From Mercurialis annua (lineage: Eukaryota; Streptophyta; Magnoliopsida; Malpighiales; Euphorbiaceae): a stretch of DNA of 64,000 bases. The notes under the pieces were generated by a model. The model saw only the letters and a program-made list of their open reading frames with translations. It ran no database searches and was not told the origin of the DNA. The translations under genes were made by a program, and so were the position numbers. The stretch lies in contig NC_065577.1 of NCBI RefSeq assembly GCF_937616625.2, forward strand, positions 40,453,001 to 40,517,000, in the 5' to 3' direction. Positions 1-11,392 of this stretch are shown here, in pieces (within the stretch, counting starts at the first letter, position 1; every line of letters starts with the position of its first letter).

Positions 1-771
1 TCAACTTCATTATTTGTCTTCTTCCCTGATGCTATCATATCATTATCTAGTCTCAATTTAATTTAATCTAATTTTTTAGTTTATTTCACAAACAATATTA
101 TCTTATTTGCCAATGTTAAAATAAAAAAAAATCAGTTGATATCAACATAAAATCAACATAAAATCAACAACACTGTGATATTACAATAATTCAGCAATCA
201 ATCATCATCAAGAAATCGTTCTGCAGAATTAAAAAAAACGCAGAAACACAAGAAAAATGCAGAAATAACATAATTTTATTCCATAAAATCACAAAATTAT
301 TCTACATAGCATGAAATGAATATTAGATTCTCTAAAAATACTCTTTATACATGTTTAATGGTGAAAAAAAAGTAAAAATTTAACAAATTACATATCTGAA
401 ATGAAAAAAAAAGAACAAAAAAATTCAGATCTGAAATTAAAACGATAAAAGAAAAATGACGGCGAGACGAAGACAGAATGAGGGAGGCAGAACGGCGGAG
501 GTGGAACGATGGAAGAGAAACGATGGAAATGGAACGGCAGAGGCGGATTGGTGCGAAAAAAAAAAGGTGAGTTGAGAGAAAGAGAAAGGAGAGATCTGAG
601 GAGAGAGAAAATTATTTGGTTTATGAGGGTTTAACTTGGAATAGTATATATATTAGTTCCGTGTAAAAGTAATAATCTCCAGCGTGGATGATAGTTTTCA
701 TATTGAAAACTCTTGCCCGTATAAAAGTAATATTTTTGCCTATATTAGATGTTTATGTAAAAGGCCCTTTG
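1..771. other. Gene-free AT-rich flank
   Basis: No coding region seen. Read on the minus strand, about 640 down to 430 is a CT-rich, ATG-poor stretch resembling a plant 5' leader, ending near a possible donor or acceptor. No reading frame follows it inside the window, so it may be the truncated start of a transposon or gene running off the left edge. Confidence 0.4.
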
Positions 772-1501
772 TTTATATTCTGACCTAAGAAAAAGTTCAT
801 TTGCACCCTAGGTTGAGTTTTCATATTTCACCTCTATCCCTAATTTCAAAAAAAAAAAGATTTATTAAAAACAACTAAGGATTATTTCATATTTTTTTCT
901 ATTAAAAAAATACAAACAAATATTTCAGCTTTAATTTCTTTTTAATTTTAATAAAATAAAACAAATAAAATTTTTCTTGTTAATTCCAACCTACAACCAT
1001 ACTCCGATTTAAGAACCCGCTATTAAATTATTAATTTTTTTTCAATTTTCGAACTCCTCGAGTAGGGAGCTCCTTCCATGGAAGGAAGGAGCAGATGTAC
1101 TTCTTCCTTCCTTGGAAGGAAGAAAGCTCCTTCTCATGGAGAAGGAGCTTGAAAACCGAAATTTTTTTATTAATTTTTTAAATTTTAGTAGCGGGTTATT
1201 AAATCGGAGTACAGTGGTAGGTCGGAACTGAATTATTTTTTTACAGTTTTTGATTTTTAATAAATTTTTAATAATTAATATAAATTAAATAATTATTATT
1301 AGTTGAATTTTTTTAAAGAAGAAGATGTTTTTGTATAATTAATAACATTAACGTGTAATTAGAATATATGCTAAAAATGAAGGACTATTTTACACTTTTT
1401 TCCAAAAGAAAAGAGATCAATTTAATACCTCGAGGATAGAGGTAAAACATTAAAATCTAAATTAGGATGCAAATAAACTTTTTACTAGGTCAGAGTATAA
1501 A
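772..1501. repeat. Foldback MITE-like element, ~730 bp
   Basis: The outer ~75 bases at each end are imperfect inverted repeats: TTTATATTCTGACCTAAG on the left, and the reverse complement of the right end reads TTTATACTCTGACCTAG. A second inverted pair lies inside (about 990-1040 against 1165-1235, around CTCCGATTTAA and ACCCGCT). The centre, about 1055-1150, is a purine/pyrimidine palindrome rich in GGAAGGA. The whole block could fold into one long hairpin. No open frame and no convincing target duplication. Confidence 0.6.
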
Positions 1502-1564
1502 TGAAAAAAAAATTCAAAGTGGGTGATTTTAAGTAATTAAGGCTATTGCCTTTACATATTAAGT

Positions 1565-2186
1565 GGGTGTTTGGTTCAGCTTTTCGGTGGAGCTTTTAGC
1601 TTTTACTTTTCAAAAAGCTCCATAAAAGTGTGTGGTGAGATTTTCTTAAAAGTTTTTTGGAGCTTTTTGAACCTGTAACAGCTGCTGTTTGAAAAGCTCC
1701 ATTTTGGAGCTTTTTGCCAACAGTTGATAGCTATTTCAACATTTTTAATTATTTTGATAAACTTACCCGATTATAATGTACCTTTTTTTAATATATAAAA
1801 TTATTTAAATTATTTTTAAATACTATAATCATTTATAAATTATATAAAATTATTTTATTTATATTAAAAAACTATGATTTAATAACTTTTTTAAATAAAT
1901 CATAAATTTATCAAAAAAAATCTAAATAAATTTAATCTAAATATCGACTTTTTATATAAAAATAATTATTAATATTTTTATTAAATATTATATAAAATAA
2001 TTTATTTATAGTTTAATAAATAAAAACAAAAATTATGCCTTTTACGGTCATTTTACATATAAACAGCAACAACTAATCAAATCTCACCAAACACGTATGG
2101 CCTATCAGCTACCAGCTACCAGCCAACAGCTAACAACTATCAGCAACAGCTACCAGCTATAAGAAACATCTGAACCAAACAGGCTC
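1565..2186. repeat. TIR element with TTTGGTTCAG ends
   Basis: The ends are inverted: GGGTGTTTGGTTCAG on the left against CTGAACCAAAC followed by AGGCTC on the right, flanked on both sides by TAAGT. Subterminal CAGCTACCAGCTACC-type repeats on the right mirror AGCTTTTAGCTTTT-type repeats on the left. The interior is AT-rich and non-coding. It looks like a non-autonomous hAT- or Harbinger-type element; the superfamily is not settled because the flanking duplication is short. Confidence 0.5.
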
Positions 2187-3053
2187 TAAGTAATTAAAAC
2201 TAAAATATAATTTTCCGGGAAATTTTAGTAAACCAAATAAAGAAAATATCAATTTCATCGACACTAGCTTTCCTGAAAATATACTTTCCGGAAGTAATAC
2301 ACTTTTGAACTAAGTTAGATCGAAGTTACAACCCACTTAATTGAAATAGTAGATTTAAAAAAAATCTAGATACCACTGATATAACTGCCAGGAAACTAGA
2401 GCATGTAGCTATTCAAACCAAAAATCTCAGTGAATATAATACTCAAACTTCCAATAAAAAGGTTTGAGCACACAAGCCTTAATAAGGTCCAAAGTAAGCA
2501 TCAAAACATCATTAACAAAGCAAAAGAACAATGAATGAAATGTAAATCATAGTCTAATCAATCAACAAGTTTCAATTAAATACTTAACAAATAAAGATTC
2601 TCTTTCCTTTATCAATTTACATCAAAAAAGGAAGAAAAATAATCATATAAGTGTGTTTTATGAATAATTATACTACGCAACGGTGGCGTCACGTCATTCG
2701 TGCAACAAACCAATGAGGCGTTGGGCATGTGCAAATATTTAATGATAAAAAATTAAGAAATAAATAAAGATTTCCTATCGCAAATGTTTATTGGCTTGTT
2801 ATAAAAATGACGTGGCACATCCGTTGTGTGGGATAAACACTCGTGTTTTATACTCGAGCATAATGAATATTTTGAGATCATTGATGTTGCTGTCATCAAA
2901 TGGGAAATTCTTATATAGACCGGATCCATAAATGATGAATGGACATAACCAATCAAATATTAAAAACAATTTCATACATTTTTTTCTATCTTTTGATTGG
3001 TTGGGTCCATGCATGATTCATAAATCCGGTTTAAGAAATTCCTGTCATCAGAC
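2187..3053. other. Intergenic; degenerate MITE at ~2665-2860
   Basis: No gene. An imperfect inverted pair (CAACGG..G.CACGTCATT..., about 2677-2715 and 2800-2830) marks a MITE, and a diverged relative occurs near 10850-11035. From about 2985 the sequence is 3' flank of the PP1-like gene; the same flank (TTTGATTGG.TGGGTCCAT) recurs before the PP1 fragment at 10.23 kb. Short open frames here overlap on both strands and look random. Confidence 0.4.
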
Positions 3054-5270
3054 TTATTTGGTACCGAATGAAGTTTTTCTCTCCACTGGCTTCAATATCC
3101 GAAAGGAACACATCAGGCTCTCATCTATGCTCATCATAGCTCCAGCATTATCATATTCACCACCGTAGTTTGGTGCTGAAAATATAGTAACAAGTTGCCT
3201 GTCTGCAAAGAATTCATATCCATCCTCCACCACCTATTATTATACCCAAAAAAACAAATAAAAATTACTTCAGCATAGAGGAAAAAGAAAATCAATTAAA
3301 TCTGTTTAACAGCATACGAACCTGATGAGCGCGACAAATAAGATCTAAGTCATGCTTTATCATGAATTCTGACACTTTATCGGGGCCAAAGGTGTATGAA
3401 GCTCCTCTATCATTCATACCCCATCCTTGTACATCTCTAGCAGGATCCGACCATAGCAAATCACAAAGTAAACCACTGTCTGGAACATCAGTTGGACGAA
3501 GTATATTTCTAATTTGATCCAGACTTGTCAAGTCGGGGGAAAGACCTCCATGCATACACAAGATCTTATCATCTACAAGAGCCGCAGCAGGAAGGCAGTT
3601 GAAACAGTCGATGAATATCTTCCACATCCTCACATTATACCTCCGCTTACATTCATCATAAAATCCATTTATCCGATTAATAGAAGCACATTCATGACAT
3701 CCTCTCAGAAGAAAGAAGTTGTCTGGATATTTAATCTTGTAGGCAAGTAAAAGACAAATAGTTTCAATACTCTGCTTGCCATAATCAACATAGTCTCCCA
3801 AAAACAAATAATTGGTTGCAGGAGGAAAACCTCCATATTCGAAAAGCCTTAACAGATCAGAGTATTGCCCGTGAATGTCACCTGAAATGTAGTTCAAGAC
3901 AATATATGACTATCAACATCAGCCTCTCAGGGATACAAGTCTAATATAAATGACTAAATGAGAATTATAGATAAGCTTGATAGCACAATTTTCTGAACAA
4001 TATGACATATTTGTTTAGTTCAAATTAATATCACAACAATTTGTAGAATTCATTTGGTAACTCTATTTCTTACATTGTGCTGAATCTGTCATGTTTATAT
4101 CAAATGAAGTCATTTGCAAATGAAATGAATTGTAGGATAGAATTCAACCAAACAAATGTGCCAAAGAAAATGCATAACAATTTTGCAATATTTAGTAAAA
4201 ACTAGTCTAGGTTGAGCAGTTCAAACTAATAATATATATACTCTGTACAGAAGTGGGAGTGATACCGCAGATGGTGATGGGCGCTTCAAGCTCAAGCAAA
4301 TTAGGCTGTCGAAGAAATATCTCTCGACCAGCGATACATAGCTGCCTGATCTCAGCTTCCGAGAGATGTACCAGCTTGCCAGGCCTATTTTCTAACAGGC
4401 GTGAAATAACATCATCCAATACCGCAGGATCCATAACTGTTATATCAACTGTAGCTTTCAGATGTAGTCCATTGCTCTTGATTTCCTCTATACAACAAAC
4501 TCGCAGAATTAGTGAAAATGTAAGAAATTAACAGTTGAGCACTGTCTACAGATTACTTTACATGTAAGAAACACCTCCATTGCACAATTTATCGAAATAA
4601 ATTTACATTTAAAAGATTAATTAAGCCTAAAACTAGTTAAAACATCAAATCAAAAAATGAAAAATAATCAATCTTGAGATTAAGAACCAAACCTTGAGGG
4701 AGTACTGATGAAGAAGGTGTAGACTTAGTTTTGCTTGCTGTTGTTGGCGTTGAACGGCGTCGTAGTGGCGTAGGCGTTGACTTGTTCTTCTTGTCTTGAG
4801 AGTTAGATGAAGATGAAGGAGCAGAAGCGGACGGAGCCGGCGGAGGATTTCTTCCGGTATCTGGCGGTGGTTTACTAGCCGTTGACTCTGTGACAGAGGA
4901 TTCAAATTTCTTGAATTAAATTAAACACCATTTAAATATCAAATCAGCAACGGAAACAAAATCAGAAAAACTCTGATGAATTAAGAACCAAACCTCGAGG
5001 GAGTACTGATGAAGAAGGTGTAGACTTAGTTTGACTTGCTGCCGTTGGTGTTGAACGGCGTCGTAGTGGCGTAAGCGTTGACTTCTTCTTCTTGTCTTGA
5101 GAATTAGAAGAAGATGAAGGAGCAGAAGCGGACGGAACCGGCGGAGAATTTGTTAGAGTCTCTGGCGGTGCAGTAGAGGTTCTAATTTCTTGATCGGAAT
5201 AATGATAGCGGCGGATAAGAGCAGGAGAAACCGCCCTTGATGTTTCCCGGTAGTTGAGTATTGGCGCCAT
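3054..5270 (-). CDS. PP1-like phosphatase, altered catalytic residues
   Basis: Five exons join in frame to a 477-aa protein: 4994-5270, 4693-4887, 4266-4487, 3322-3881 and 3054-3233. Residues from ~215 on are a complete type-1 protein phosphatase fold, and the last two introns sit where those of the normal copy at 20-22 kb do. Three signature positions are changed. GDYVDRG reads GDYVDYG (PP1 position 96). GNHE reads GCHE (position 124, a metal-ligand Asn in PP1). SAPNYCGEF reads SAPNYGGEY (positions 273 and 276). GDIHG, CMHGG, NDRG and RAHQ are kept. Exons 1 and 2 encode a Pro/Ser-rich, Lys/Arg-rich N-terminal extension that PP1 normally lacks, and they are copies of each other. Expected role by family is Ser/Thr dephosphorylation; with the metal-site Asn lost it is probably weak or inactive, a pseudophosphatase or an early pseudogene. 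The frame is fully open. Confidence 0.75.
4693..5270 (-). repeat. Tandemly duplicated N-terminal exon
   Basis: Exons 4994-5270 and 4693-4887 share almost the same coding sequence over ~150 bases (…[16 protein letters not shown]… through …STPSSSVLP) and both are followed by the same donor context (GTTTGGTTCTTAA). The second has its own acceptor at 4888-4890 and is exactly 195 nt, so including it keeps frame. This looks like an exon duplication inside the gene. Confidence 0.75.
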
Positions 5271-5365
5271 TGCTGATTACCTTTTGTTGCAGCTTTTCAT
5301 CTCTGACTTTATTATGCCTCCATTGTCAACGTTTTCTTTCGCCTTCTTCTCTTTTTTTGCTAGTG

Positions 5366-5635
5366 GGTAATTAGCCAAAATGGTACCACATTTTTGTATC
5401 TTGTATTAAAATGATTTTTTTTTATAATTTGTCACTTTTTGATACCATCATTTTTGTTATTTATTTCAGATCAGTTTGTTCTTAAATAAATTCAGTCTAT
5501 TTTTGTATGATGTAAAAACAGGGGTAAGGTACAAAACGGCCTGAATATACCAAAAAAATTTTGATATGAAATAAATAATAAAAATTATGATACCAAAAAA
5601 GATACAAAGATTTGATACCGTTTTGGCTAATAACC
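5366..5635. repeat. MITE with GGxTAATTAGCC ends
   Basis: The left end GGGTAATTAGCCAAAATGGT and the reverse-complemented right end GGTTATTAGCCAAAACGGTA form an inverted pair, extended by TTTGTATCTT on both sides. Non-coding, AT-rich. The outer bases resemble those of MULE-B (GGCTAATAATCACC), suggesting a Mutator-type MITE. Target duplication unclear. Confidence 0.55.
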
Positions 5636-5659
5636 TCATTTTAGCAAATAAATTAAGAC

Positions 5660-5939
5660 TTTAAGTAACAATTTGCTTCCTTAATTTACGAGCGAAAGTC
5701 AAGTAGTACATATTTTAGTTTTATAATTAATTTAATTATAAACTTAATTTTTTTTTGTCAATTTGCCTCATTTTAGCATAGATATTATCATTGGATGTGA
5801 GTTACACGAATCAAATTAGGTATAAAAATGGAATAAATTGATAAAAAAAAAATCAAGTTTAGAATTAAATGACTATAAAATTCAAAACTATACTAATTGA
5901 CCATCATTTACTAATTAAAGGATCAAATTGTTACTTAAA
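5660..5939. repeat. Foldback MITE with TTTAAGTAACAATTTG ends
   Basis: TTTAAGTAACAATTTG (5660-5675) is exactly inverted at 5924-5939, and similarity continues inward for about 100 bases (TTAAT/CTAAACTTGATTTTTTTT). It sits about 25 bp from the previous MITE, so two small elements lie side by side between the PP1-like gene and ARO copy 1. Confidence 0.6.
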
Positions 5940-6544
5940 TCAGGAAACAATGTGGGAGGTTTATTGTTCATGGTAAGAAGAATCTCGGAAGGTACATTTA
6001 TTATTTTCTAATCAAAATTGATAGTTTATTTAGTATATTTGTTCTTTTAAGGTAAAGTTTGTGGATGAAACTGAATCTACAACATTAACAGAATAAAATT
6101 TGAGGTATAGCTTAGACCTCATTAGAAATGTTTTACCACATTTCTGACCTACACCAAATTCTATAAATACCACACCAGGGATCGCATTAAAACACATTAT
6201 TATATAATTATAAATTTTACATGTTTTGAATAAGTTGATCGTACTAAATTTAATTAATTTTAAATTTATATATTTATGAAATAATACATTTTTTAAAAAA
6301 TCATTATCTTTTAGTAATATTTAACTTAATTTAAGAAAAAATATGGTTGAACCGAACCAAACTTTCCTTTCGGGTTGATGTAAACCAAATTTAGTTAGTC
6401 AATTTTGGCGGCTTTTAAACCGAACCAAAGGAACCAACCGATGCCCAGCAGCCATATCCACATCTCTCAATTATCCAAGTCAACGCTTCTTGCTCTGCTA
6501 CTTCATCAGATTTCTAGTCAAAACTTCATAAATTAGTAGCATCC
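5940..6544 (+). promoter_or_regulatory. Upstream region of ARO copy 1
   Basis: No gene. The last ~200 bases (6395-6544) are nearly identical to those before ARO copy 3 (15180-15332), including the CCAAGTCAA, CTACTTCATCAGATTTCTAGTC and TTAGTAGCATCCATGG segments around the start. The duplicated unit therefore carried promoter-proximal and leader DNA. Confidence 0.45.
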
Positions 6545-8830
6545 ATGGCGGATTTCATGAATCAAATCTTGTCAAAACCACTCCAGTTAGCAAATCAAGC
6601 AATAAATCTAGCGAAGGGAGTCGATTTCTTCAAACAAGAGTGCGACCAGATCAAGCACCAGATCGAAAACCTTGTAGCAATCTTGAATCTTATGGTAGCT
6701 CAAGGAAGCTCCGTCTCCTATCAACGGCCGCTACAGCGAACCGTCGCGGAGACCGAGCAAGTCCTCGACGGAGTCATCGCTCTCCTCCTCAAATGCGGCG
6801 GCGATGGAATCAGGAAGCTACGCGTGTTCGTGATAATTCCTACAGCCGTATTTCAGAAAACGTTATCTCAACTAGAAAGTTCCGTTGACGACTTCACCCA
6901 AATCCTACGGCTGTTAGAGTACTTAGAAAGTCATTCCTATGAACATCTTGATCATCCAAGAGATTCATTAGATGTGCATCATGATGATCGTCAGTATCAA
7001 GAATCAGTATCTGATGTAAAGTATAATTATCTAAGGGATTCCTTAGAATTATATGATGATATATTATGGAGTGATTTGAGCGATGAAGATCTTGGTGTAC
7101 ACTATTGTTCCCACCACTCCATAGAAAAGTACATCCCTCCTATAGTCTACAATGATCCTGATATTTTTGCATTTTGGAAACTTATTGAAACTGGAGATTA
7201 TCATTTGCATCAGGATTCGATTGACGGTTATCTGAATGTGGTTTCTGATAGTCTAAAAGCAACATCAACTAATCTTCAGTTTCATAACATCCTTTGGGCA
7301 GTATGGCCGCTTATTGGCAACCTATATCATACTTCGCAAGATCGTCGATCATTCGGGGTAAAATTGCTTTTGTTGGTTTCGCAACTCAGTGACAACCATA
7401 AGAAAGTGATTATCGAGGAAGGAGCGGTCTCACCGTTGCTGAAATTGATGGAAGAAGGTGGTATTGAAGATCAAGAAACGGCTGCTAAGGTAATCGGAAC
7501 ATTAGGGTATGACTCGGAAAGTGTGATTCGGATGATTGATGCCGGTGTTTGTTTGAAATTTGGTGAAGTACTTAAAGAAGGTCCTATGAAGGTTCAAGCT
7601 GAGGTAGCTTGGGCAATATCTGAATTTACAGCAAATTGTCCCAACTCTCAAGATGTGTTTTTGCAGCTTAATATAGTTTACTTACTCATTAAGCATCACC
7701 TTTCGTTTGAGACAGTTCGACTTGATCAGAATGCTTTTGTTATCAACAAAGCCACATCTGTTCTTTCGATGGTAACGGCAAGAAGTCGACTCGATAGACA
7801 AAAGGCAATGGATGAAAGCGATGACAACAAAAACTACAAAAGCCAGAATCCTTCGCTTCGGAGCACTAGTTTAAAGGATCGGGAACTGGAAGAGCCTAAG
7901 ACAAAGCACCAAATGCAGGCGATGACCGCTAGAGCGTTGTGCAGCCTTGTCAAGGGAAACCTCCCTATTTGTTGTTGCATTGCAGAGTCGAGAGCTTTGA
8001 TGTGGTTTGTGGTTCTCTTGGATATCGGAACAGAGGATCTTCAATATCATTCAGCTATGGCATTGATGGAGATCGCAGCAGTAGCAGAGGAAGATACGGA
8101 ATTGAGAAGATCCACGTTTAAGCGTGGTTCACCTGTTTTTAAAACTTTCGTAGACCAACTCATGAAAATCATTGAAAACCCGAAATCCAACCTTCTCATC
8201 CCATCCGTCAAAACTATTGGTTATTTGGCAAAGACATTTAGAATGACGGAGGCAAGAGCAATCGATTCGTTGGTTCGACTTCTTAACGCAACATAATCTA
8301 AAGAAGTTCACAAAGAGGCAGTAAATTCTCTCGAGAAGTTCGCTTGCCCAGAAAACTTTCTTCACATTGATTACTCCAAGGAAATCATCAGGGCCGGAGG
8401 AGTAAAGCTATTGCTTGAACTTGTACGTCTTGGTGATATGAAACTCTCGGCTTATAGTCTCCTATTTCATCTTGCGTCTTATGTACCGGAAGATAATGCG
8501 GTAGCAGAGGCTAAGGCTTTGTTTGAGTGGAAGTAGACTAAAGTAAAGGAAGGGGCGATACGGGTTATGTTTAACCCTTTCACGTTTGGAAAAATAATAA
8601 AATGAAGTACAGATTTCTAAAAAAATTCAGTTGAAAATAATCCAACACTCCAATTTAGTGGATTGGCATATGAGGATTGAGGAGGATTGTAACTTGTAAG
8701 TGCTTACTGTTCTAAGGCAAGCTTCCATTAGTCTTACTGTTACTCAAGATAAATCATTCGACTCTCTACTAACAAAGGCTAAAAGTAAATTAGCACTTTT
8801 CTATATGACTTCTTATCAGGTGTAATTGTA
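6545..8830 (+). pseudogene. ARO-like armadillo gene, copy 1, broken
   Basis: An intronless armadillo-repeat protein of the ARMADILLO REPEAT ONLY type. The N-terminus MADFMNQILSKPLQLANQ, the TEQVLDGVI motif and the central PMKVQAEVAWAISEF segment match that family. Reading stops at TAA 8294-8296 (583 codons), where copy 3 has GAA (Glu) in NATEPEEVRN. In-frame homology then continues for ~79 codons (…LEKFACPENFLHIDYSK…) to TAG 8533-8535. A stretch of ~180 bases absent from the other copies follows, and the remaining C-terminal codons (KASI/SLLTKAKSKL) reappear at ~8720-8815. The earlier frame is intact, so a truncated 583-aa protein could still be made. The family acts in polarised growth (root hairs, pollen); that role is not shown here. 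Confidence 0.8.
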
Positions 8831-10290
8831 TGAGTGTCCGAAAATAGAACGGGACCGTATAGTTGTGAAATTATGTAAAAGAAAATCCATCTTTCAGTCC
8901 CGTTCAATTTTACTACAAACTAAACTAAAAAACTGTGCAGACCAATTGATTTGGCTTGATTCGATTTAAAAGATTTTAAATCTTTGTAAATTCAGTTTCA
9001 AGTTAATTTAAAAAAAAGAATTATTTCAGCTCAATTTAATTTGAACTTGAATGGTCACCCTACCTGTTAGGGTCATTTGTTACAGAATCACATGAACAAG
9101 CTGCATTTGTTTTTTAAACTATTCTGAATTCCTTAAATATGTACTCGTTTCAGATTTATGTTAATAATACCCAATTTTGCGAAGAAGCTGCACAAAGCAA
9201 TGTCACAACAGCACTCTAACTGCAACTTGTAAGTAGTTGTGAGCAAACCGTCGGTTTTATTGTTATCTCTTTAACAAAACTGACTGAATTAATCACTTTA
9301 ATCAAAACTGCATGACATAAAATTTTATAAATACACTCTGAACGGACCGAATTAGTTGGTTAAATTGATAAAACCGATAGACTTGTATTAGATATTCAGT
9401 CAACCAAAATTCAAAGCACTTAACTGTAATCAAACCGCAATATTTTATTAACTGAATCGACTAAACTAACTGATATGACCAAAAAAATTAACCAAAATTA
9501 ACCAAAACAGATCCAGTTAAAGTAGTAAATTCACCCCTATATGTAAGTTATTGCTTATCACATTGAAGAAAGGCTCTAAATGCAACAAAGGAAACTAATG
9601 ACTGGTTGATCAAACCCAAAAAACAAAAAGCAGATGGAAATGAAATTGAACATGTTTTAGCATGAGAAAATGCCTACAATCAGTCTGCAATCTGTCATAA
9701 GGAACATAAGAAGCTATCTTGGGTTGTAAATGCAACCATCTTTGTGGTGCTCAAACTCAAAAGCACAATAAGATTACCTTCTTAAAACTATATACACAAG
9801 GACAAATCATCAGAACTATGGAGGCAAACAAAACTGTAACTGAGACTAAAATGAGAAAAAAAAAAATCTGAATGCAGTACATTACACAGCATCAGCCTCC
9901 AGACAGGATTTCTGAAGACATCACTCAACAACTAGAAATTAAGCATAAAGCACAGTCACAAATCACATCTTCTAGTTAGAAGATTCCTAGCTGGAAATCT
10001 TCAGGTTCATCCAGTTTCCCTGTGAAATTTGGAAAATACCGGAATGAGGAGAAACAGAAAAGGGAAAATGAAACCATGTGCTCCGGAACCTTTTATAACT
10101 CCTGTTTTTCTGCGTATAACAGCAATACCATTTGCAATCATATAGATACTCTACTAAAACTGCTAGACTGGACTAATTGTCTTCAAGTGGAAGGCCGAAG
10201 GGTATGGAAAAGCTAATATGTCTATCTTTTGATTGGTCGGGTCCATACATGATTCATATATCCAGTTTAAGAAATTCCCGTTCATCAGAT
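8831..10290. other. Intergenic, tandem-unit DNA
   Basis: No gene. Several blocks recur downstream of ARO copies 2 and 3: CCTGTTAGG.TCATTTGTTACAG (9060 and 17875), GAAGAAAGGCTCTAAATGCAAC (9565, 13645, 18090), and the CTACTAAAAC.GCTAGACTGGA block (10150 and 19995), which lies 3' of PP1. These show that the duplicated unit covers ARO, the spacer and the convergent PP1 tail. Confidence 0.6.
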
Positions 10291-10590
10291 TTATTTGGTA
10301 CCAAATAAAGTTTTTCTCTCCGCAGGCTTCAGTATCTGAAAGGAACACATCAGGTTCTCATCTACACTCATCATAGCTCCAGCATTTTCATATTCACCAC
10401 CAATGTTTGGTGCTGAGAATATAGTAACAAGTTTCCCGTCTGCAAAGAATTCATATCCATCCTCCACGACCTATTATAGCGGTTGTAGAGGATCTATTTT
10501 CTTGATTGGAATAATAGAAAACGCTGAGTAGGAGAAACCGCCCTTGAGGTTTTCCGGTAGTTGAGTATTGGTGCCATTGCTGTTACCTTT
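10291..10590 (-). pseudogene. PP1-like remnant: last exon fused to first exon
   Basis: 10291-10470 is the last PP1 exon, still open for its full 180 nt ([20 protein letters not shown]… to a TAA) with [11 protein letters not shown] in place of [11 protein letters not shown]. At about 10477, after the remnant acceptor TATAATAG (read on the minus strand), the sequence jumps to the 5' part of exon 1 (AGAAACCGCCCTTGA, GTAGTTGAGTATTGG, matching 5175-5270). About 1.9 kb corresponding to 3237-5165 of the full copy is missing. A single internal deletion explains it. Confidence 0.8.
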
Positions 10591-11392
10591 TGCTGCAGCT
10601 ATTCATCAATTGTTTGATTGATCTGATTACGTAATGTCGCAATTAAATTATCATTCCATTGTCATATGACTTTAATTATTTTTTTTCCATTCTGTTATGT
10701 TGAGGACAAATGATTGTTCCCGAAAAATCTCAGAAGGTACATTTATTGTTTCTAATCAAAGTTGATTGGAATTTGAGCACATTTTTCACCTACACCAAAC
10801 TATATAAATTCACAACAATAAACTATAGCTCAAATGGTATACGCATTGGGCAGCAAAATCATGGTTTCAATTTATCCCACAAGCGCTTCCCTAAAACAAA
10901 CAATGATGCTTTAGGCATGTAGAAAAGAAAATTTAACAATAAAAAAAATAATTAAAAGATTTTCTATCACAGATACGCATTAACTTGTTATAAATATGAC
11001 ATAGCACAACCATTTTATGGATAAACGCTCTTTTAGAACAGTTAATGACTATGTGGGTTTTAGGCAGACTTGTTCATAGATCAGGTTTGAGCAGGTTTGC
11101 ACCAGCCAGGATTTGACTATTTCAAATGTAAGTTCAAATCCGGCTCGGATATCATTGGGACTTCATATCTACTACCAAATACGGTTCTCATGTTATTAGT
11201 TCTACAAATTCAGATCGGGTTTTTTTAAGCCTATATTAAAATTTATATATTCACGAAAGTCCAAGTCAATGCCTTCTGCCCTGTTACTTCATTAGATTTC
11301 TCATCAATTATCCAAGTCAATGCTTTTTGGTCTGCTACTTCATCAGAATTCTAATCAGAACTTCCTAAAATAGCAGGACTCTAGTAGCATCC
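10591..11392. other. Intergenic; degenerate MITE and ARO copy 2 upstream DNA
   Basis: No gene. About 10850-11035 resembles the MITE at 2665-2860 (CAAACAATGA.GCTTTAGGCATGT against CAAACCAATGAGGCGTTGGGCATGT). Just before ARO copy 2, the segment CCAAGTCAATGC…CTACTTCAT(C/T)AGA…TCT occurs twice in a row (about 11268-11310 and 11318-11360), whereas copies 1 and 3 have it once: a local duplication in the leader. Confidence 0.45.
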
